NCBI RefSeq assembly: GCF_002844395.1
Contig: NZ_CP025197.1
Location: 3,162,001 to 3,226,000, forward strand
DNA length: 64,000 bases
Source of the DNA: Acetivibrio saccincola
GTDB lineage: Bacteria > Bacillota > Clostridia > Acetivibrionales > Acetivibrionaceae
Direction: 5' to 3'
In this document: piece by piece, positions 36,426 through 46,398 of the stretch
Numbering within the stretch: the first letter of the stretch is position 1
Layout of the letters: each line of letters begins with the position of its first letter
Translations under genes and position numbers: made by a program
Notes under the pieces: generated by a model
Seen by the model: only the letters and a program-made list of their open reading frames with translations
What the model was told of the DNA's origin: nothing
The model's database searches: none

Positions 36426-37181
36426 TTAAAGTTTTTCTCTTTCACATACGAAAAAAACTCTCTGGGCATTTGAAGGTGCTTTAGCAAACTTTAGGTCATC
36501 ATAAATATTTAAAAGCCTTAAGCCGCTTTCATTTACCATCTTTTTTAAATCATTTATCTCATAGCATCTTTCTAAGTGAATTTCATCCATTCTTTTATAC
36601 ATACCATTCTCTTTTGTAAATATAGTAAGGTCAAATTCGCATATATTTCTTTTGCTGTCAAAGGAATTCTGCCATATATAAGTTATTTCATCTGATACAT
36701 CATAAAAAACATTATTTTTAAATATGTTTTTAAACTTATAAGGCGTATTTATATCAAAAATAAACAGTCCACCGGGATTTAAGTAATTATGTACATTTTT
36801 AAATAATTTTTTTACATCCTTTTTATATAATATATAATTCAAACTGTCCATAAGCAGTACAATAGCATCTACAGTGCCGTAGAGTTCAAAGTTTACCATG
36901 TCTTGATTTAAATAAAGAATGTTTTCATAATGAGAAGATTTTTCTTTTGCACAATTTAACATATCAACAGATATGTCTATTCCTATCATATCATAGCCTC
37001 TTTTAGCCATTTCAATGGTAAAGCTTCCTGTGCCGCATGCTAAATCCAAAACCAGGGAAGGGTTTTGTTTGTATTTTTTAAAAATACTTTCAATAAAATC
37101 CGCCCATTTTTTGTAGTCCACATCATACATCAGTTTATCATATACATAAGCAAAATCAGAATAAGGAATATTCCCCGCCAT
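36426..37181 (-). CDS. Class I SAM-dependent methyltransferase
   Basis: 251 residues. Motif I LVLDLACGTGSFTIEMAKRG, motif II GIDISVDMLNCA, motif III region DAIVLLMDSLNYIL and LNPGGLFIFDINTPYKFKN. N-terminal DFAYVYDKLMYDVDY is typical of the YodH/Methyltransf_25 group found in Clostridia. The substrate is unknown. A weak terminator is possible downstream; the gene stands alone. No catalytic residue is missing. Confidence 0.9.
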   Translation of the reverse strand: MAGNIPYSDFAYVYDKLMYDVDYKKWADFIESIFKKYKQNPSLVLDLACGTGSFTIEMAKRGYDMIGIDISVDMLNCAKEKSSHYENILYLNQDMVNFELYGTVDAIVLLMDSLNYILYKKDVKKLFKNVHNYLNPGGLFIFDINTPYKFKNIFKNNVFYDVSDEITYIWQNSFDSKRNICEFDLTIFTKENGMYKRMDEIHLERCYEINDLKKMVNESGLRLLNIYDDLKFAKAPSNAQRVFFVCEREKL

Positions 37182-37391
37182 TTATGCCTCCTTAAAATTA
37201 TCCCTGCAGGCCTTTATCTGCCCTGCAAATATGCCGTTAAAAATATGATTATAGTATAGCACAAACTTTAAATAAACCTCAAGAAAATAATACGTTAATG
37301 TTAATTAATAGGGCTCCTACAGGTGTAAAAATTTGTTTAGCTTTTCTCCCAAATCATACACCTCTTCTTGGGTGCAATAACATTCAAGCTA

Positions 37392-37925
37392 TTATAAAAA
37401 AGCCTCATTCATTTTCATCAATACCAAATAATTCAGGTATATTTTGGCTATATATTGGTTGATTATCACGGTTTTGGGTTTCCACTCTCCTCTGTTTAAA
37501 TTGCTATTCATTGGTACAAGGTTGTCAATATCACCGGAGCCTTTAAAGATAGTTGCTATTAAGTAGCCTCCATCATCATCAGATAGTCTGTCTTCACGTC
37601 CCACAACCCTTTGAGCATACTCGTTTCTCTCGGCAATTCCCTTTTGTAGCGTTCCTTCACAACTTATAATACGCCCTAATTCGTCAGTTCTATATGTATA
37701 ACCTTCCGGTGAAGTATAATGTACATTGGGCTTTAATGCTTTCCTTCTTCCATCCATGGCAAAATGGTCGCCATATTCTACTACAGTTTCATTATCCACT
37801 TTTTCCTTTTTCTTTTCAACTCTTTTGGTAAAACTCAATACACCTTCTTTTAAAGTACTTTCTTTTATGAAAACTGAACATCTTGTATACATTTTTTTAA
37901 AACAGTGCCATCTTATAGGATTCAA
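37392..37925 (-). pseudogene. Inactivated DNA/RNA non-specific endonuclease toxin domain
   Basis: 177 codons. The C-terminal part matches the Endonuclea_NS_2 toxin domain (SPEGYTYRTDELGRIISCEG, DRLSDDDGGYLIATIFKGSG, DIDNLVPMNSNLNRGEWK). The catalytic His of the family's DDGGH motif is Tyr here (DDGGY), and after NRGEWK the expected tail is replaced by unrelated residues, so the domain is truncated. N-terminal delivery modules (LXG/YeeF-like) are absent. In the -1 frame the end reads QNRDNQPIYSQNIPELFGID, which looks like coding sequence from another gene, suggesting a fusion junction near 37485. Probably a toxin-cassette relic. Confidence 0.7.
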
Positions 37926-37977
37926 AATATAATCTGTAAAAATAAGTATTGCATAGCATCTTTAAAGTTTTTAAATA

Positions 37978-38009
37978 AAAAAACTCTACTTTTTCTTAAA
38001 AAGCAGAGT
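37978..38009 (-). terminator. Terminator of the SASP gene
   Basis: ACTCTGCTTTTT/AAAAAGTAGAGT (one G-U pair) is followed by TTTTTTT on the minus strand. Confidence 0.8.
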
Positions 38010-38024
38010 CTTTAAAATAAATAC

Positions 38025-38201
38025 CTACAGTGCCTTTTGCTTTTTTTGTGCCTGCAACATTTTTTTTCTCTTTGTAATAAGCCCGCCAATCCTTCCCGTT
38101 TCTTTTGCAGTAAGGCTCTTCCAGCCTTCTTTTTTTATCTTTTCAAATAATCCTAATTCTGCTGCCACCTCATATTTTAATTTTTCGTCTATGTTTTCCA
38201 A
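38025..38201 (-). CDS. Alpha/beta-type small acid-soluble spore protein
   Basis: 58 residues, starting at TTG 38201, 6 nt after GGAGGTGG. The sequence includes LKYEVAAELGLFEKIKKEG and the SASP signature LTAKETGRIGGLITKRKK, with the conserved Glu-x-Gly-x-x-Gly-Gly box. These proteins coat spore DNA and protect it from UV. The length is slightly short (most have 60-75). It is a monocistronic unit with its own terminator; forespore sigma-G control is expected but not identified. Confidence 0.9.
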   Translation of the reverse strand: MENIDEKLKYEVAAELGLFEKIKKEGWKSLTAKETGRIGGLITKRKKMLQAQKKQKAL

Positions 38202-38285
38202 TGTATACCACCTCCATAAAGTATTATTTACAATTTAGACTAAATATATGTATGTTGGTATACTTTTTTACAAATCCTCTTTAAA

Positions 38286-38332
38286 TAAAAATACTTTTCC
38301 ATCAGTTATAAAAACAATGGAAAAGTATTTTT
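38286..38332 (-). terminator. Terminator of the S41 protease gene
   Basis: AAATACTTTTCCAT pairs with ATGGAAAAGTATTT across about 14 nt, followed on the minus strand by TTTTTATTT. Confidence 0.8.
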
Positions 38333-38346
38333 AGCAAAATGGAGAA

Positions 38347-39639
38347 TTAATATGAATATATCTGGTTTTTTATTACCTTTATAGCCTCTTTTAGCTGTTC
38401 GTCATCTTCTTTTGGCAGCTGGGAAACAGGAAGAAGTCTGTTTTCCTCATCCAGTTCAACTTCTATATCCGGTTCAATGCCTTTTTTGTGAATATTTATT
38501 CCTGCAGGTGTAAAATAGGTGGCAGTGGTTAACTTCAAGCCGGAACCGTCATCAAGTTCCACTACATTTTGAACCAGCCCCTTACCAAATGTTTTTTGAC
38601 CTATAAGGGTTCCTTTTTTGTGGTCTTTAACAGCACCTGCTAAAATTTCTGAGGCACTTGCACTGTATTCATTAATTAAAATCGCAAGGGGTATATCAAT
38701 CTCCGTTTTGTCTGAGGTTTTTTCCATTCTGTTTCCGGCCCTGTCTTCCATGTAAACGATAAGTCCTTCTGGCACCAGACGGTCTGCAATGGCTACAACC
38801 TCATTTAAATCCCCTCCGGGGTTATCCCTGACATCTATTATAAGTCCTTTCATTCCCCTGTCTAAAAGCTGGTTCAAATGAGTTCCGAAATAATGGGCAC
38901 ATTCACTGTCAAACATGGATATTCTGATATACCCTATATTGCCCTCTAGCATTTCACTTGTCACATTCACTATTTTTATTGTCTGCCTCACTATTTCAAA
39001 ATCAATATATCTTTCTTCAGAAGGTCTGTAAACAGTGATATCAACTTTTGTATTTTCCTCACCCTTTATCATACTCACAATCATGTCAGCATCTCTTATA
39101 TTAGTAACATCTTCGCCATCAACTTTTATTATTTTATCCCCCATTTTCATGCCTGCTTTCATGGCCGGTGAGTCTTCAAAGGGCTCAACCACAGTTAAAA
39201 TACCATCTTCAGGCATGTTAACGGTAACCCCGATTCCAACATAACTTCCCCTGGATCTCTCCATAAAAAGCTCCATCTGTTCTTTTGGAAAATAAACAGT
39301 ATAGGGATCCTCCAAAGCATTTGCCATTCCTGCTATAGAACCTTCCAGCAAAACATTTTCGTCAACTTCTTTATAAAAATATTTCCTCAGAAGGTTATAT
39401 ACTTCTTTGTATTTCTTTACATTTACAAAATCCACTTTATTTTTATCAAAAACAATGCCGTATGACGGGTCAAAACTTTGTCTTCCATTACTGCCAATAT
39501 TTTCTGCATCATCGGCAGGAACAACAATAATGTACGGGTTGTTTTTGTACCATATTAAAAACCCGCATGTTGTAACTGTAACCGAAGTAATAACAGCAAT
39601 TATTATAGAAAGAATCTTACTTCCAGAACCATTATTCAA
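38347..39639 (-). CDS. S41-family carboxyl-terminal processing peptidase
   Basis: 430 residues. A signal anchor (about 9-30) is followed by a helical N-terminal region and a PDZ domain (about 110-195; GVTVNMPEDGILTVVEPFED, AGMKMGDKIIKVDGEDV). The S41 catalytic domain (about 205-400) has GLIIDVRDNPGGDLNEVV, the nucleophile Ser in EYSASASEILAGA and the general-base Lys in GKGLVQN. It is a membrane-anchored serine protease of the CtpA/CtpB type, probably acting outside the membrane. It is downstream of ftsE-ftsX and the M23 peptidase in the same direction, a conserved clostridial order. Confidence 0.94.
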   Translation of the reverse strand: MNNGSGSKILSIIIAVITSVTVTTCGFLIWYKNNPYIIVVPADDAENIGSNGRQSFDPSYGIVFDKNKVDFVNVKKYKEVYNLLRKYFYKEVDENVLLEGSIAGMANALEDPYTVYFPKEQMELFMERSRGSYVGIGVTVNMPEDGILTVVEPFEDSPAMKAGMKMGDKIIKVDGEDVTNIRDADMIVSMIKGEENTKVDITVYRPSEERYIDFEIVRQTIKIVNVTSEMLEGNIGYIRISMFDSECAHYFGTHLNQLLDRGMKGLIIDVRDNPGGDLNEVVAIADRLVPEGLIVYMEDRAGNRMEKTSDKTEIDIPLAILINEYSASASEILAGAVKDHKKGTLIGQKTFGKGLVQNVVELDDGSGLKLTTATYFTPAGINIHKKGIEPDIEVELDEENRLLPVSQLPKEDDEQLKEAIKVIKNQIYSY

Positions 39640-39743
39640 TATTCCACACTCCCCCTGCTGCTTTCGCCATATTTTTCATACCTTTTCCCTTCCTTTTGTC
39701 ATTTACTCATTATATCATATGATTATTTTTCTTGTAATATAGC

Positions 39744-39768
39744 AAAACCGGGAAAAACCCGGATTTTA
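39744..39768. terminator. Weak terminator after the M23 peptidase gene
   Basis: CCGGG/CCCGG with a 5-nt loop is followed by TTTT on the minus strand; short stem, so termination may be partial. Confidence 0.5.
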
Positions 39769-39775
39769 TTTTTAC

Positions 39776-40900
39776 TTACTTAGAAACATATGGTACAGGA
39801 TTAACAGGAACGCCGTTTTCCCTTACTTCAAAGTGTAAATGAGGACCGGTAGACAATCCGGTACTGCCTATCTTTGCTATTGTATCCCCAGCTTTTACTG
39901 AGGTACCGGAACTCACCAGAAGCTGGCTGCAATGGGCATAGAGAGTTGTAATCCCGCCGCCATGGTCGATAACAACAGTGTAGCCGTATCCACCTTGCCA
40001 CCCTGACATTATTACCACCCCGTCATTTGCTGCAACTATAGCCTGCCCTGAACTTGCTGAAATATCTATACCCGTATGCATTTTATATACTTTCAAAATA
40101 GGATGAAACCTGTTTCCAAAGGGAGACGATATATAAGTTGAACTAGGAACCGGCCATCTCATAACTCCGCCGGTGTAATCTGCCGTCCTTTGAAGATTTT
40201 TTATCTGGTTTTCCAGCTCCCTGGACTTTTGGATTAATTCATTCTCTTTTCTTTCTAAACTGTTAAGTTTAGAGTTGATGCTTCTTATTTGAACTTCCAA
40301 GGCTTGAGTGGCAGCTTTTATATCATTTAAATTACCCAGTGCACTGGAAGCTTTATTTTCAAAATCCCTGTGTTCTTCCGCTACAAGCTGTCTTTTGTAT
40401 TCTATTTCCTTCTTGGCTTCTTTTATTCCCTCTATAAGCTCTTTATCCTTTTTGCTTATGGCTTTAATAAGCTCAATTTTCCTGAAGAAATCAGCTATGC
40501 TTTTTGATTCTGCTAAAATCTCAAGATAGGAAGTATTGGAATTTTGGTACATAACATTAAGCCTTACTTTAAATTGCTCCAACTGCTTTTCGTAATCTTC
40601 TTCACTTTCAAGTATGGCTTTATCCAATTCTTCTAAAATTTCATTTAGTTCATTTACCTTTTGTACAAGCTCATTGTATTCTTTTTCTGCCTTCTCCTGT
40701 TCACTCATTAAATACTGTTGTTCATTTTTTATGGAATTTAATTTCTTCTCTTCATTTCGCTTTTGAGAAGAAATCTGATTAATTTCACTGTCAATTTTAC
40801 TTTTTTGATTTTGTGTGCTTGTCAGTGTATTTGAATATATTGGGACTATAACCATAAGCATCACTGATATCAGCACACCGAGCTGTACTAACTTTTTCAC
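39776..40900 (-). CDS. EnvC-like M23 peptidoglycan peptidase
   Basis: 374 residues. A signal peptide (about 1-24) is followed by a long coiled coil (about 25-235, [20 protein letters not shown] and heptads) and a C-terminal LytM/M23 domain (about 255-374) with zinc ligands in HTGIDISA and HLHFEV, plus HCSQLL. All metal ligands (His, Asp, His-x-His) are present, unlike the degenerate E. coli EnvC. It probably cleaves or activates cleavage of septal peptidoglycan. It is directly downstream of ftsX, and the FtsEX complex normally controls such proteins through their coiled coil. Confidence 0.93.
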   Translation of the reverse strand: MKKLVQLGVLISVMLMVIVPIYSNTLTSTQNQKSKIDSEINQISSQKRNEEKKLNSIKNEQQYLMSEQEKAEKEYNELVQKVNELNEILEELDKAILESEEDYEKQLEQFKVRLNVMYQNSNTSYLEILAESKSIADFFRKIELIKAISKKDKELIEGIKEAKKEIEYKRQLVAEEHRDFENKASSALGNLNDIKAATQALEVQIRSINSKLNSLERKENELIQKSRELENQIKNLQRTADYTGGVMRWPVPSSTYISSPFGNRFHPILKVYKMHTGIDISASSGQAIVAANDGVVIMSGWQGGYGYTVVIDHGGGITTLYAHCSQLLVSSGTSVKAGDTIAKIGSTGLSTGPHLHFEVRENGVPVNPVPYVSK

Positions 40901-40940
40901 CGGATTCTACCTCCTAAAAGTTGGATTTCATTAGCTGTCA

Positions 40941-41825
40941 TTAAACACGCAAATGCTTACGTATTGAAACCACACTTCCTAAAGCACCTACAATTACACC
41001 TATCAATAACATATTCAAGATAAGACCGGAAAAAAACTCACTTTTATGAATCATCTCCAGCCCAAATAAGGTTAAATCAAACTTATTAAAAAACCTGGTA
41101 TAAATAAAGTTTAACAAGCCAAAACCCATAATTGCCCCTATCAAACCTATGATAACACCTTCTACAATAAATGGCAAGCGGATAAACCAATCTGTTGCCC
41201 CGATATATTTCATTATATTTATTTCTTTTCTTCTTGCAAACACAGCTAATTTGATTGTATTAGATATAATTACAACAGATATTGCAATCAATAAAAAAAG
41301 TATAAAACTGCTTCCTACCCTGACCCAATACCTTACTTTGCTCATTAAGTCTAATGCACGCTTGGAATATTCAACTTTATCCACTCCGGGAAAAACTGAC
41401 AGTTTATTTACCACTTCCTCTGCATATTCGGAATCTGCCAGGTTTATTGAAAATGAAACAGATAAAAAATCATTTCCCAGCCCTTCCATTAAAGATTTGT
41501 TGTTGTCCAATAATTCTTCCACTTCTTTGTACGCCTCTTCTTTTGTAACAATGGTGTATTCCTTTATCCTGTCATCTGACATAATCAGCCATTCAATTGA
41601 TGCAACCTCTGAATCGTCAAGTTGTGCATTGCAAAATACTCCCATTTCCGGTTTTTCGCTTAGACGGTTAATATTATGGTTTATATTTGCTATTATTGCG
41701 AAAAATCCTCCTAGTATAATCAGCGAAGCAGTTACCACAGTTATAGAGGCAAAGGACATTAATATATTTTTGTGTATGTTAATAATTCCCTCTTTAAGTA
41801 TATATCTCCCTGTTCTCAGTTTCAT
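40941..41825 (-). CDS. ftsX: Cell-division ABC permease FtsX
   Basis: 294 residues, with four membrane helices: one at about 20-40, an extracytoplasmic domain (about 50-165), then three (about 172-292). FtsX-family sequence includes MKYIGATDWFIRLPFIVEGV and IGLIGAIMGFGLLN. It pairs with FtsE to transmit ATP-driven conformational change to an extracellular peptidoglycan hydrolase. It overlaps the end of ftsE by 32 bp, so the proteins are translationally coupled. Confidence 0.95.
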   Translation of the reverse strand: MKLRTGRYILKEGIINIHKNILMSFASITVVTASLIILGGFFAIIANINHNINRLSEKPEMGVFCNAQLDDSEVASIEWLIMSDDRIKEYTIVTKEEAYKEVEELLDNNKSLMEGLGNDFLSVSFSINLADSEYAEEVVNKLSVFPGVDKVEYSKRALDLMSKVRYWVRVGSSFILFLLIAISVVIISNTIKLAVFARRKEINIMKYIGATDWFIRLPFIVEGVIIGLIGAIMGFGLLNFIYTRFFNKFDLTLFGLEMIHKSEFFSGLILNMLLIGVIVGALGSVVSIRKHLRV

Positions 41826-42501
41826 CTTGATACTGTCCTTTCTGTTGATCCCTTATAATTTCACCTTTTCTAATGGCAATTACCCTCTTTTTCATGGAGT
41901 CCACTATTCCCTTTTCATGTGTGGCTACTATAACGGTAGTTCCCCTGTGATTAATTTCATCTATAAGCTTCATTATTTCCCATGAGGTCTCAGGGTCTAA
42001 ATTTCCCGTTGGTTCATCGGCAATTAATAATGACGGCCTGTTTACCAATGCCCTGGCTAAGGCCACCCTTTGCTGTTCGCCCCCTGAAAGCTCATCCGGA
42101 TATGCATCTGCTTTTTTACTAAGGCCCACTAATCCCAAAGCCATTGGAACCTGCCTTCTCATTTCCTTTGGCAATGCCCCTGTAATGCGCATGGCAAATT
42201 CAACATTTTCATAAACTGTCTTTTTAGGAAGCAATCTAAAATCTTGAAAAACCACACCTATGCTTCTTCTTAAATAAGGTACTTCTTTTGGTTTTAAAGT
42301 GGTGATATTAAATCCATTGACATATATTTCTCCCTCTGTGACGTCTTCTTCTTTTAATATAAGTTTTAAAAGTGTTGACTTGCCTGAACCACTTGGTCCA
42401 ACAATAAAAGCAAATTCTCCTTTACTAATATGAAGATCTATTTTATTTAATGCTAATGTTCCACTGGGATACTTCTTTGAAACACATTTAAATTCTATCA
42501 C
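41794..42501 (-). CDS. ftsE: Cell-division ABC ATPase FtsE
   Basis: 235 residues. Walker A GPSGSGKST (about 36), Q-loop VFQDFRL, signature LSGGEQQRVALARAL, Walker B LLIADEPTGNLD, and H-loop VATHEKG. All ATPase motifs are intact. It is the cytoplasmic ATPase of FtsEX. The C-terminal 30 residues overlap the ftsX start. It is the first gene of the ftsE-ftsX-M23-S41 set. Confidence 0.96.
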   Translation of the reverse strand: MIEFKCVSKKYPSGTLALNKIDLHISKGEFAFIVGPSGSGKSTLLKLILKEEDVTEGEIYVNGFNITTLKPKEVPYLRRSIGVVFQDFRLLPKKTVYENVEFAMRITGALPKEMRRQVPMALGLVGLSKKADAYPDELSGGEQQRVALARALVNRPSLLIADEPTGNLDPETSWEIMKLIDEINHRGTTVIVATHEKGIVDSMKKRVIAIRKGEIIRDQQKGQYQDETENREIYT

Positions 42502-42587
42502 TTTAGCCTCCTAAAAAAACAAATATATCCTCTTTTTAAACTTTATTTTATATTAAAATTTATTTAATGGCAATGAATTTTTTTACA

Positions 42588-43676
42588 TTAAATCCCCTGC
42601 TGACTGTCAAGGTATTTTTTTACCATAACTGCTACTTTAAATATAATTGCATCATCAAACATTTTTATATCCAGTCCCGTGGTTTTTTGGATTTTTTCAA
42701 GCCTGTAGACCAGGGTATTTCTATGAATGTATAGCTGTCTTGAGGTTTCACTAATGTTTAAATTGTTTTCAAAGAATTTTTGAATTGTGTCCATTGTCTC
42801 TTTATCTAAAGCTTCAAAGCTCCCCTTTTGAAAAACTTCATCTAAAAACAGCTTACAAAGGGTTGTGGGCAGTTGGTATATAAGCCTTCCAATGCCCAAT
42901 CTATTATAATTCATCACCGATTTTTCACTTTCAAATATTTCCCCTATCTGAAGGGCCATCTGAGCCTCTTTAAAAGATTTTGCCAGATCCCTTAAACTAT
43001 CCACTATTGTCCCGATGCCAACTTTAGCTTTTATCATTGCTTCGGTGGAAAGGGTATCCACTATTGATTTTGCAGTTTCCTCTACTTCTTTAAAATTAGT
43101 TTCTGTTTCACATTCCACTTCCTTAATAAGTACTGTTGTTTCATCATCAAGAATTATGACAAAGTCTTTATTTCTGTTAGGAAACAAGCCTTCAATAATT
43201 TCATAGGGGTATATGTCCTTTGCTTTTAAAGTCTTTATAACCAGTGCAACACGGCGGACATTATTGTCAAGTTTGAATTTCCTTGCCTTTACTGTAATAT
43301 CCCCTAATAAAATATTGTCGGTAATTATATTTTTAATAAAATTTGTCTTATCATATTTATCTTCATAATATAATTTAAAATTTACAACATTCATAGAAAT
43401 AAGAGATAAAAATTTAGCATTGTTTTCATCTGGTGAATTAATATACGCTATAAATTCCAGCTTGTTTTTTACATATATCTTTTGAAAAGACTGGTTTTCA
43501 AAAATATTAAAAATTTTATCAGATTCTAATACTTTTGATACAGACGGATTTTTTGTCCCAGCTTTTTTGGGATTTGAACAAGCAATAATGGTGCCTGATT
43601 CGTCCATAACTCCAAATTCTTCATCAATAACATGTTTAACCTGATTCGCAAGGTTTTGACAAAATTTAGTCAGCAA
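42588..43676 (-). CDS. CdaR-family (PucR-like) transcriptional regulator
   Basis: 362 residues. An N-terminal sugar-diacid recognition domain (about 1-125; FGVMDESGTIIACSNPKKAG) is followed by a GGDEF-like linker (about 135-250). The C-terminal PucR-type helix-turn-helix (about 300-355) has FFENNLNISETSRQLYIHRN and TLVYRLEKIQKTTGLDI. These regulators sense small carboxylic acids and often activate sugar or diacid uptake genes. The neighbouring MsmK-like ATPase gene in the same direction suggests it controls carbohydrate metabolism; this is inference. Confidence 0.88.
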   Translation of the reverse strand: MLTKFCQNLANQVKHVIDEEFGVMDESGTIIACSNPKKAGTKNPSVSKVLESDKIFNIFENQSFQKIYVKNKLEFIAYINSPDENNAKFLSLISMNVVNFKLYYEDKYDKTNFIKNIITDNILLGDITVKARKFKLDNNVRRVALVIKTLKAKDIYPYEIIEGLFPNRNKDFVIILDDETTVLIKEVECETETNFKEVEETAKSIVDTLSTEAMIKAKVGIGTIVDSLRDLAKSFKEAQMALQIGEIFESEKSVMNYNRLGIGRLIYQLPTTLCKLFLDEVFQKGSFEALDKETMDTIQKFFENNLNISETSRQLYIHRNTLVYRLEKIQKTTGLDIKMFDDAIIFKVAVMVKKYLDSQQGI

Positions 43677-43859
43677 TTCTTATCCCCCTTAAAAACCATT
43701 CCTGAAAAGCTTAGTTTTGATGCTTATTAAATTCCTAATTATTTTTATATTAAATGCTAAGTAAATTAAGCTTATAAAAAGTTTATGTAAATATAAATAA
43801 AGTTTATATAAATATTGAGTTTATATAAATATATACCTATATAAATATTATATACTTAA

Positions 43860-43898
43860 TAAAACTAAAAGGGAAAGTCTTTTTTCACTTTCCCTTTT
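43860..43898. terminator. Terminator of the MsmK/UgpC gene
   Basis: AAAAGGGAAAGT/ACTTTCCCTTTT with an 8-nt loop is followed on the minus strand by TAGTTTTATT. It ends the ATPase gene at 43922. Confidence 0.8.
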
Positions 43899-43921
43899 GG
43901 TATTATAAGGCTATTGTTTTA

Positions 43922-45049
43922 TTAGTTCATTATTGTCTTTTCAGTTTCCTTGTCAAACAGGTGAACTTTGTTTGCATCAAAGGCAATTTTGATTATGTCA
44001 CCAACTTTAGCTTTAGTTCTTGGATTTACCCTTGCAATAAAGTCCACATCGTCTACAAGTACATATAGTAAAGTCTCAGAACCAAGCATTTCTACAACTT
44101 CCACCCTGGCAGTTACAACACTGTCAGACATGGACTCAAGATATACTGCCTCATCATGAAGGTTTTCAGGTCTTATACCCATAACAACTTCTTTTCCAAT
44201 GTACTCACTAGCTAACAATCTCTTTGCTTTACCTTCAGGTAATTTTATGGAGTTCTTACCAAATCTTAGAGCTACACCTTCTCCACCTTTTTCATCAGTT
44301 ACCTTTTCAACTTTTACATCCACAAAGTTCATTTGAGGGCTTCCTATAAAGCCTGCAACGAACATATTTTGTGGACGCTCATAAAGGTTTGCAGGAGTGT
44401 CAACTTGTTGTATAAATCCGTCTTTCATAACAACAATTCTTGTTCCCATTGTCAAAGCCTCTGTCTGGTCGTGGGTAACGTATATAATTGTTGTTTGAAG
44501 TTTATTGTGCAATTTGCTTATTTCAGTTCTCATCTGAACTCTCAGCTTCGCGTCAAGGTTGGACAAGGGCTCATCCATCAAGAACACTTTGGGTTCACGT
44601 ACTATCGCACGTCCAAGGGCAACCCTCTGTCTTTGACCACCTGACAATGCTTTAGGTTTTCTTTCAAGAAGATGCTCTATGTCAAGAATTTTAGCAGCCT
44701 CTAAAACTCTTCTTTTTATTTCATCCTTAGGCATTTTTCTAAGTTTTAAACCAAATGCCATGTTATCATACACAGTCATATGAGGATACAAAGCGTAGTT
44801 TTGGAAAACCATCGCTATATCCCTGTCCTTCGGAGCAACATCATTTACCAGTTTATCTCCTATGTATAATTCTCCTTCAGTTATTTCCTCAAGTCCTGCA
44901 ATCATTCTAAGTGTTGTAGTTTTACCGCATCCAGAAGGACCAACTAATATGATAAACTCCTTATCTTCAATATCCAGATTAAAATCATTAACAGCTGTAA
45001 CTCCCCCTGGGTACCTTTTGTAAATGTTTTTTAGTTTTACACTTGCCAT
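43922..45049 (-). CDS. MsmK/UgpC-type sugar ABC transporter ATPase
   Basis: 375 residues from ATG 45049 after AGGAGGGG; upstream codons lack a ribosome site. Walker [11 protein letters not shown]-loop [10 protein letters not shown], signature [16 protein letters not shown], Walker [13 protein letters not shown], and H-loop [13 protein letters not shown]-terminal TOBE/OB regulatory domain follows (about 240-375; [13 protein letters not shown]). Such ATPases energise several CUT1 sugar importers at once. No permease or binding protein gene is adjacent, consistent with a shared ATPase. Confidence 0.94.
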   Translation of the reverse strand: MASVKLKNIYKRYPGGVTAVNDFNLDIEDKEFIILVGPSGCGKTTTLRMIAGLEEITEGELYIGDKLVNDVAPKDRDIAMVFQNYALYPHMTVYDNMAFGLKLRKMPKDEIKRRVLEAAKILDIEHLLERKPKALSGGQRQRVALGRAIVREPKVFLMDEPLSNLDAKLRVQMRTEISKLHNKLQTTIIYVTHDQTEALTMGTRIVVMKDGFIQQVDTPANLYERPQNMFVAGFIGSPQMNFVDVKVEKVTDEKGGEGVALRFGKNSIKLPEGKAKRLLASEYIGKEVVMGIRPENLHDEAVYLESMSDSVVTARVEVVEMLGSETLLYVLVDDVDFIARVNPRTKAKVGDIIKIAFDANKVHLFDKETEKTIMN

Positions 45050-45178
45050 TTTTTCCCCTCCTAATTTGTTTGAACAGTATTTACTACTAATATAACATGT
45101 CAATTTATACTCTGCTAGTATACTTTTTAACAAAAAAATAAAATCTATTTAGTAAATTTGCATAAATAAAAAAAGGAG

Positions 45179-45207
45179 TTGAATTTTTATACACAGATAT
45201 GTATAAT
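45179..45207 (+). promoter_or_regulatory. argC promoter
   Basis: TTGAAT (45179-45184) and TATAAT (45202-45207) are separated by 17 bp, about 85 bp upstream of argC. Confidence 0.6.
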
Positions 45208-45235
45208 TATAAAATAGTATCGCAAAATAATTCAT

Positions 45236-45252
45236 TGAATTTAAATAATTCA
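45236..45252. promoter_or_regulatory. ArgR box-like operator upstream of argC
   Basis: TGAATTTAAATAATTCA is an inverted repeat (TGAATT-N5-AATTCA) matching the ArgR consensus TNTGAATNNNNATTCANA closely. It lies just downstream of the predicted start point, so arginine-bound repressor could block transcription. A flanking ATAATTCATT at 45226 may be a second half-site. Confidence 0.65.
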
Positions 45253-45293
45253 TTATATTAATTATATAAATTTTAAAATCCGGAGGTAATGAA

Positions 45294-46334
45294 ATGTTTA
45301 ATGTTGGTATAATAGGAGCTACAGGTTATGTAGGTATTGAAATAGTCAGGCTTTTACAAAACCATCCTGAAATTAATATAAGCACTGTGGTTTCCCACAG
45401 TTTTGCAGGACAGAAAATATCCGATGTATATCCAAATTTAAAAAATGTATTTGATATGGAATGTGAAAGTCTTGACATAGACAAGATTTCTGAAAAGGCA
45501 GACATTTTTATAACAGCCCTTCCACACGGGATTTCAAAAGAGGTAATTCCAAAGCTTATACAAAGAAACAAGCGGGTTATTGACCACAGCGGGGATTTCC
45601 GCTACAAATCCGTTGAGGTTTATGAAAAGTGGTACAACACAAAGCACGGTATGCCTCATTTGCTTGATATATCTGTTTACGGACTTCCTGAACTATACAG
45701 GGACAAGATTAAAGATGCCAAATTAGTTGCCAACCCCGGTTGCTATCCTACTTGTTCCATTTTAGCCATTGCACCACTTTTAAAAAACAAGCTTATAAAA
45801 ACAAAAGGTATAATAATAGATGCAGCTTCCGGAATAACAGGGGCCGGAAGAAATACAACTTTGCCTTTTCAATTTTGTGAAAGCAGCGAAAACTTTAAAG
45901 CATATAAAGTGGCTAATCACAGGCATACATCTGAAATTGAGCAGGAATTATCCTTTTTAGCCAACGAAGAAATAATGGTTTCCTTTACTCCTCACCTTGT
46001 GCCTATGAAGAGGGGAATGCTTTGTACAATTTATGCAGATTTGGCATGTGATAAATCTGCAAAGGAGATTATTGATATATACAAAGAATATTATAAGGAT
46101 GAATTTTTTGTAAGGATAATGGATGAAGGGAAACTGCCTGAAACTAAATATGTAGCAGGTTCAAATTATATAGATATAGGAATTGTGGTAGATGAGCGCT
46201 TAAGCAGGGTAATTGTGCTGTCAGCTTTGGATAATTTAGGAAAAGGAGCATCAAGCCAGGCAGTACAGGATTTAAATATTATGTTCGGGCTGCCTGAACA
46301 TTCAGGACTTACCGCTCCCGCTCTTTACTTTTAA
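45294..46334 (+). CDS. argC: N-acetyl-gamma-glutamyl-phosphate reductase
   Basis: 346 residues. The Rossmann start is IIGATGYVGIEIVRLLQNHP and the catalytic Cys is in NPGCYPTCS. Downstream motifs include AASGITGAGR, NHRHTSEIEQEL and MKRGMLCTIY. It reduces N-acetylglutamyl phosphate to the semialdehyde, the third step of arginine synthesis. The ATG follows CGGAGG. First gene of the arginine cluster. Confidence 0.97.
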   Translation: MFNVGIIGATGYVGIEIVRLLQNHPEINISTVVSHSFAGQKISDVYPNLKNVFDMECESLDIDKISEKADIFITALPHGISKEVIPKLIQRNKRVIDHSGDFRYKSVEVYEKWYNTKHGMPHLLDISVYGLPELYRDKIKDAKLVANPGCYPTCSILAIAPLLKNKLIKTKGIIIDAASGITGAGRNTTLPFQFCESSENFKAYKVANHRHTSEIEQELSFLANEEIMVSFTPHLVPMKRGMLCTIYADLACDKSAKEIIDIYKEYYKDEFFVRIMDEGKLPETKYVAGSNYIDIGIVVDERLSRVIVLSALDNLGKGASSQAVQDLNIMFGLPEHSGLTAPALYF

Positions 46335-46398
46335 AATGTAGAAACTTTTTACTTTTAAAACAGAGGGACTCTTTACTTATATAATGGAGGGATTTTAA

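Noticed and set aside
43741-43860. Repeated GTTTATATAAATAT units after the CdaR gene
   Set aside because: AT-rich low-complexity drift; no regular spacing, and not convincing as a binding array.
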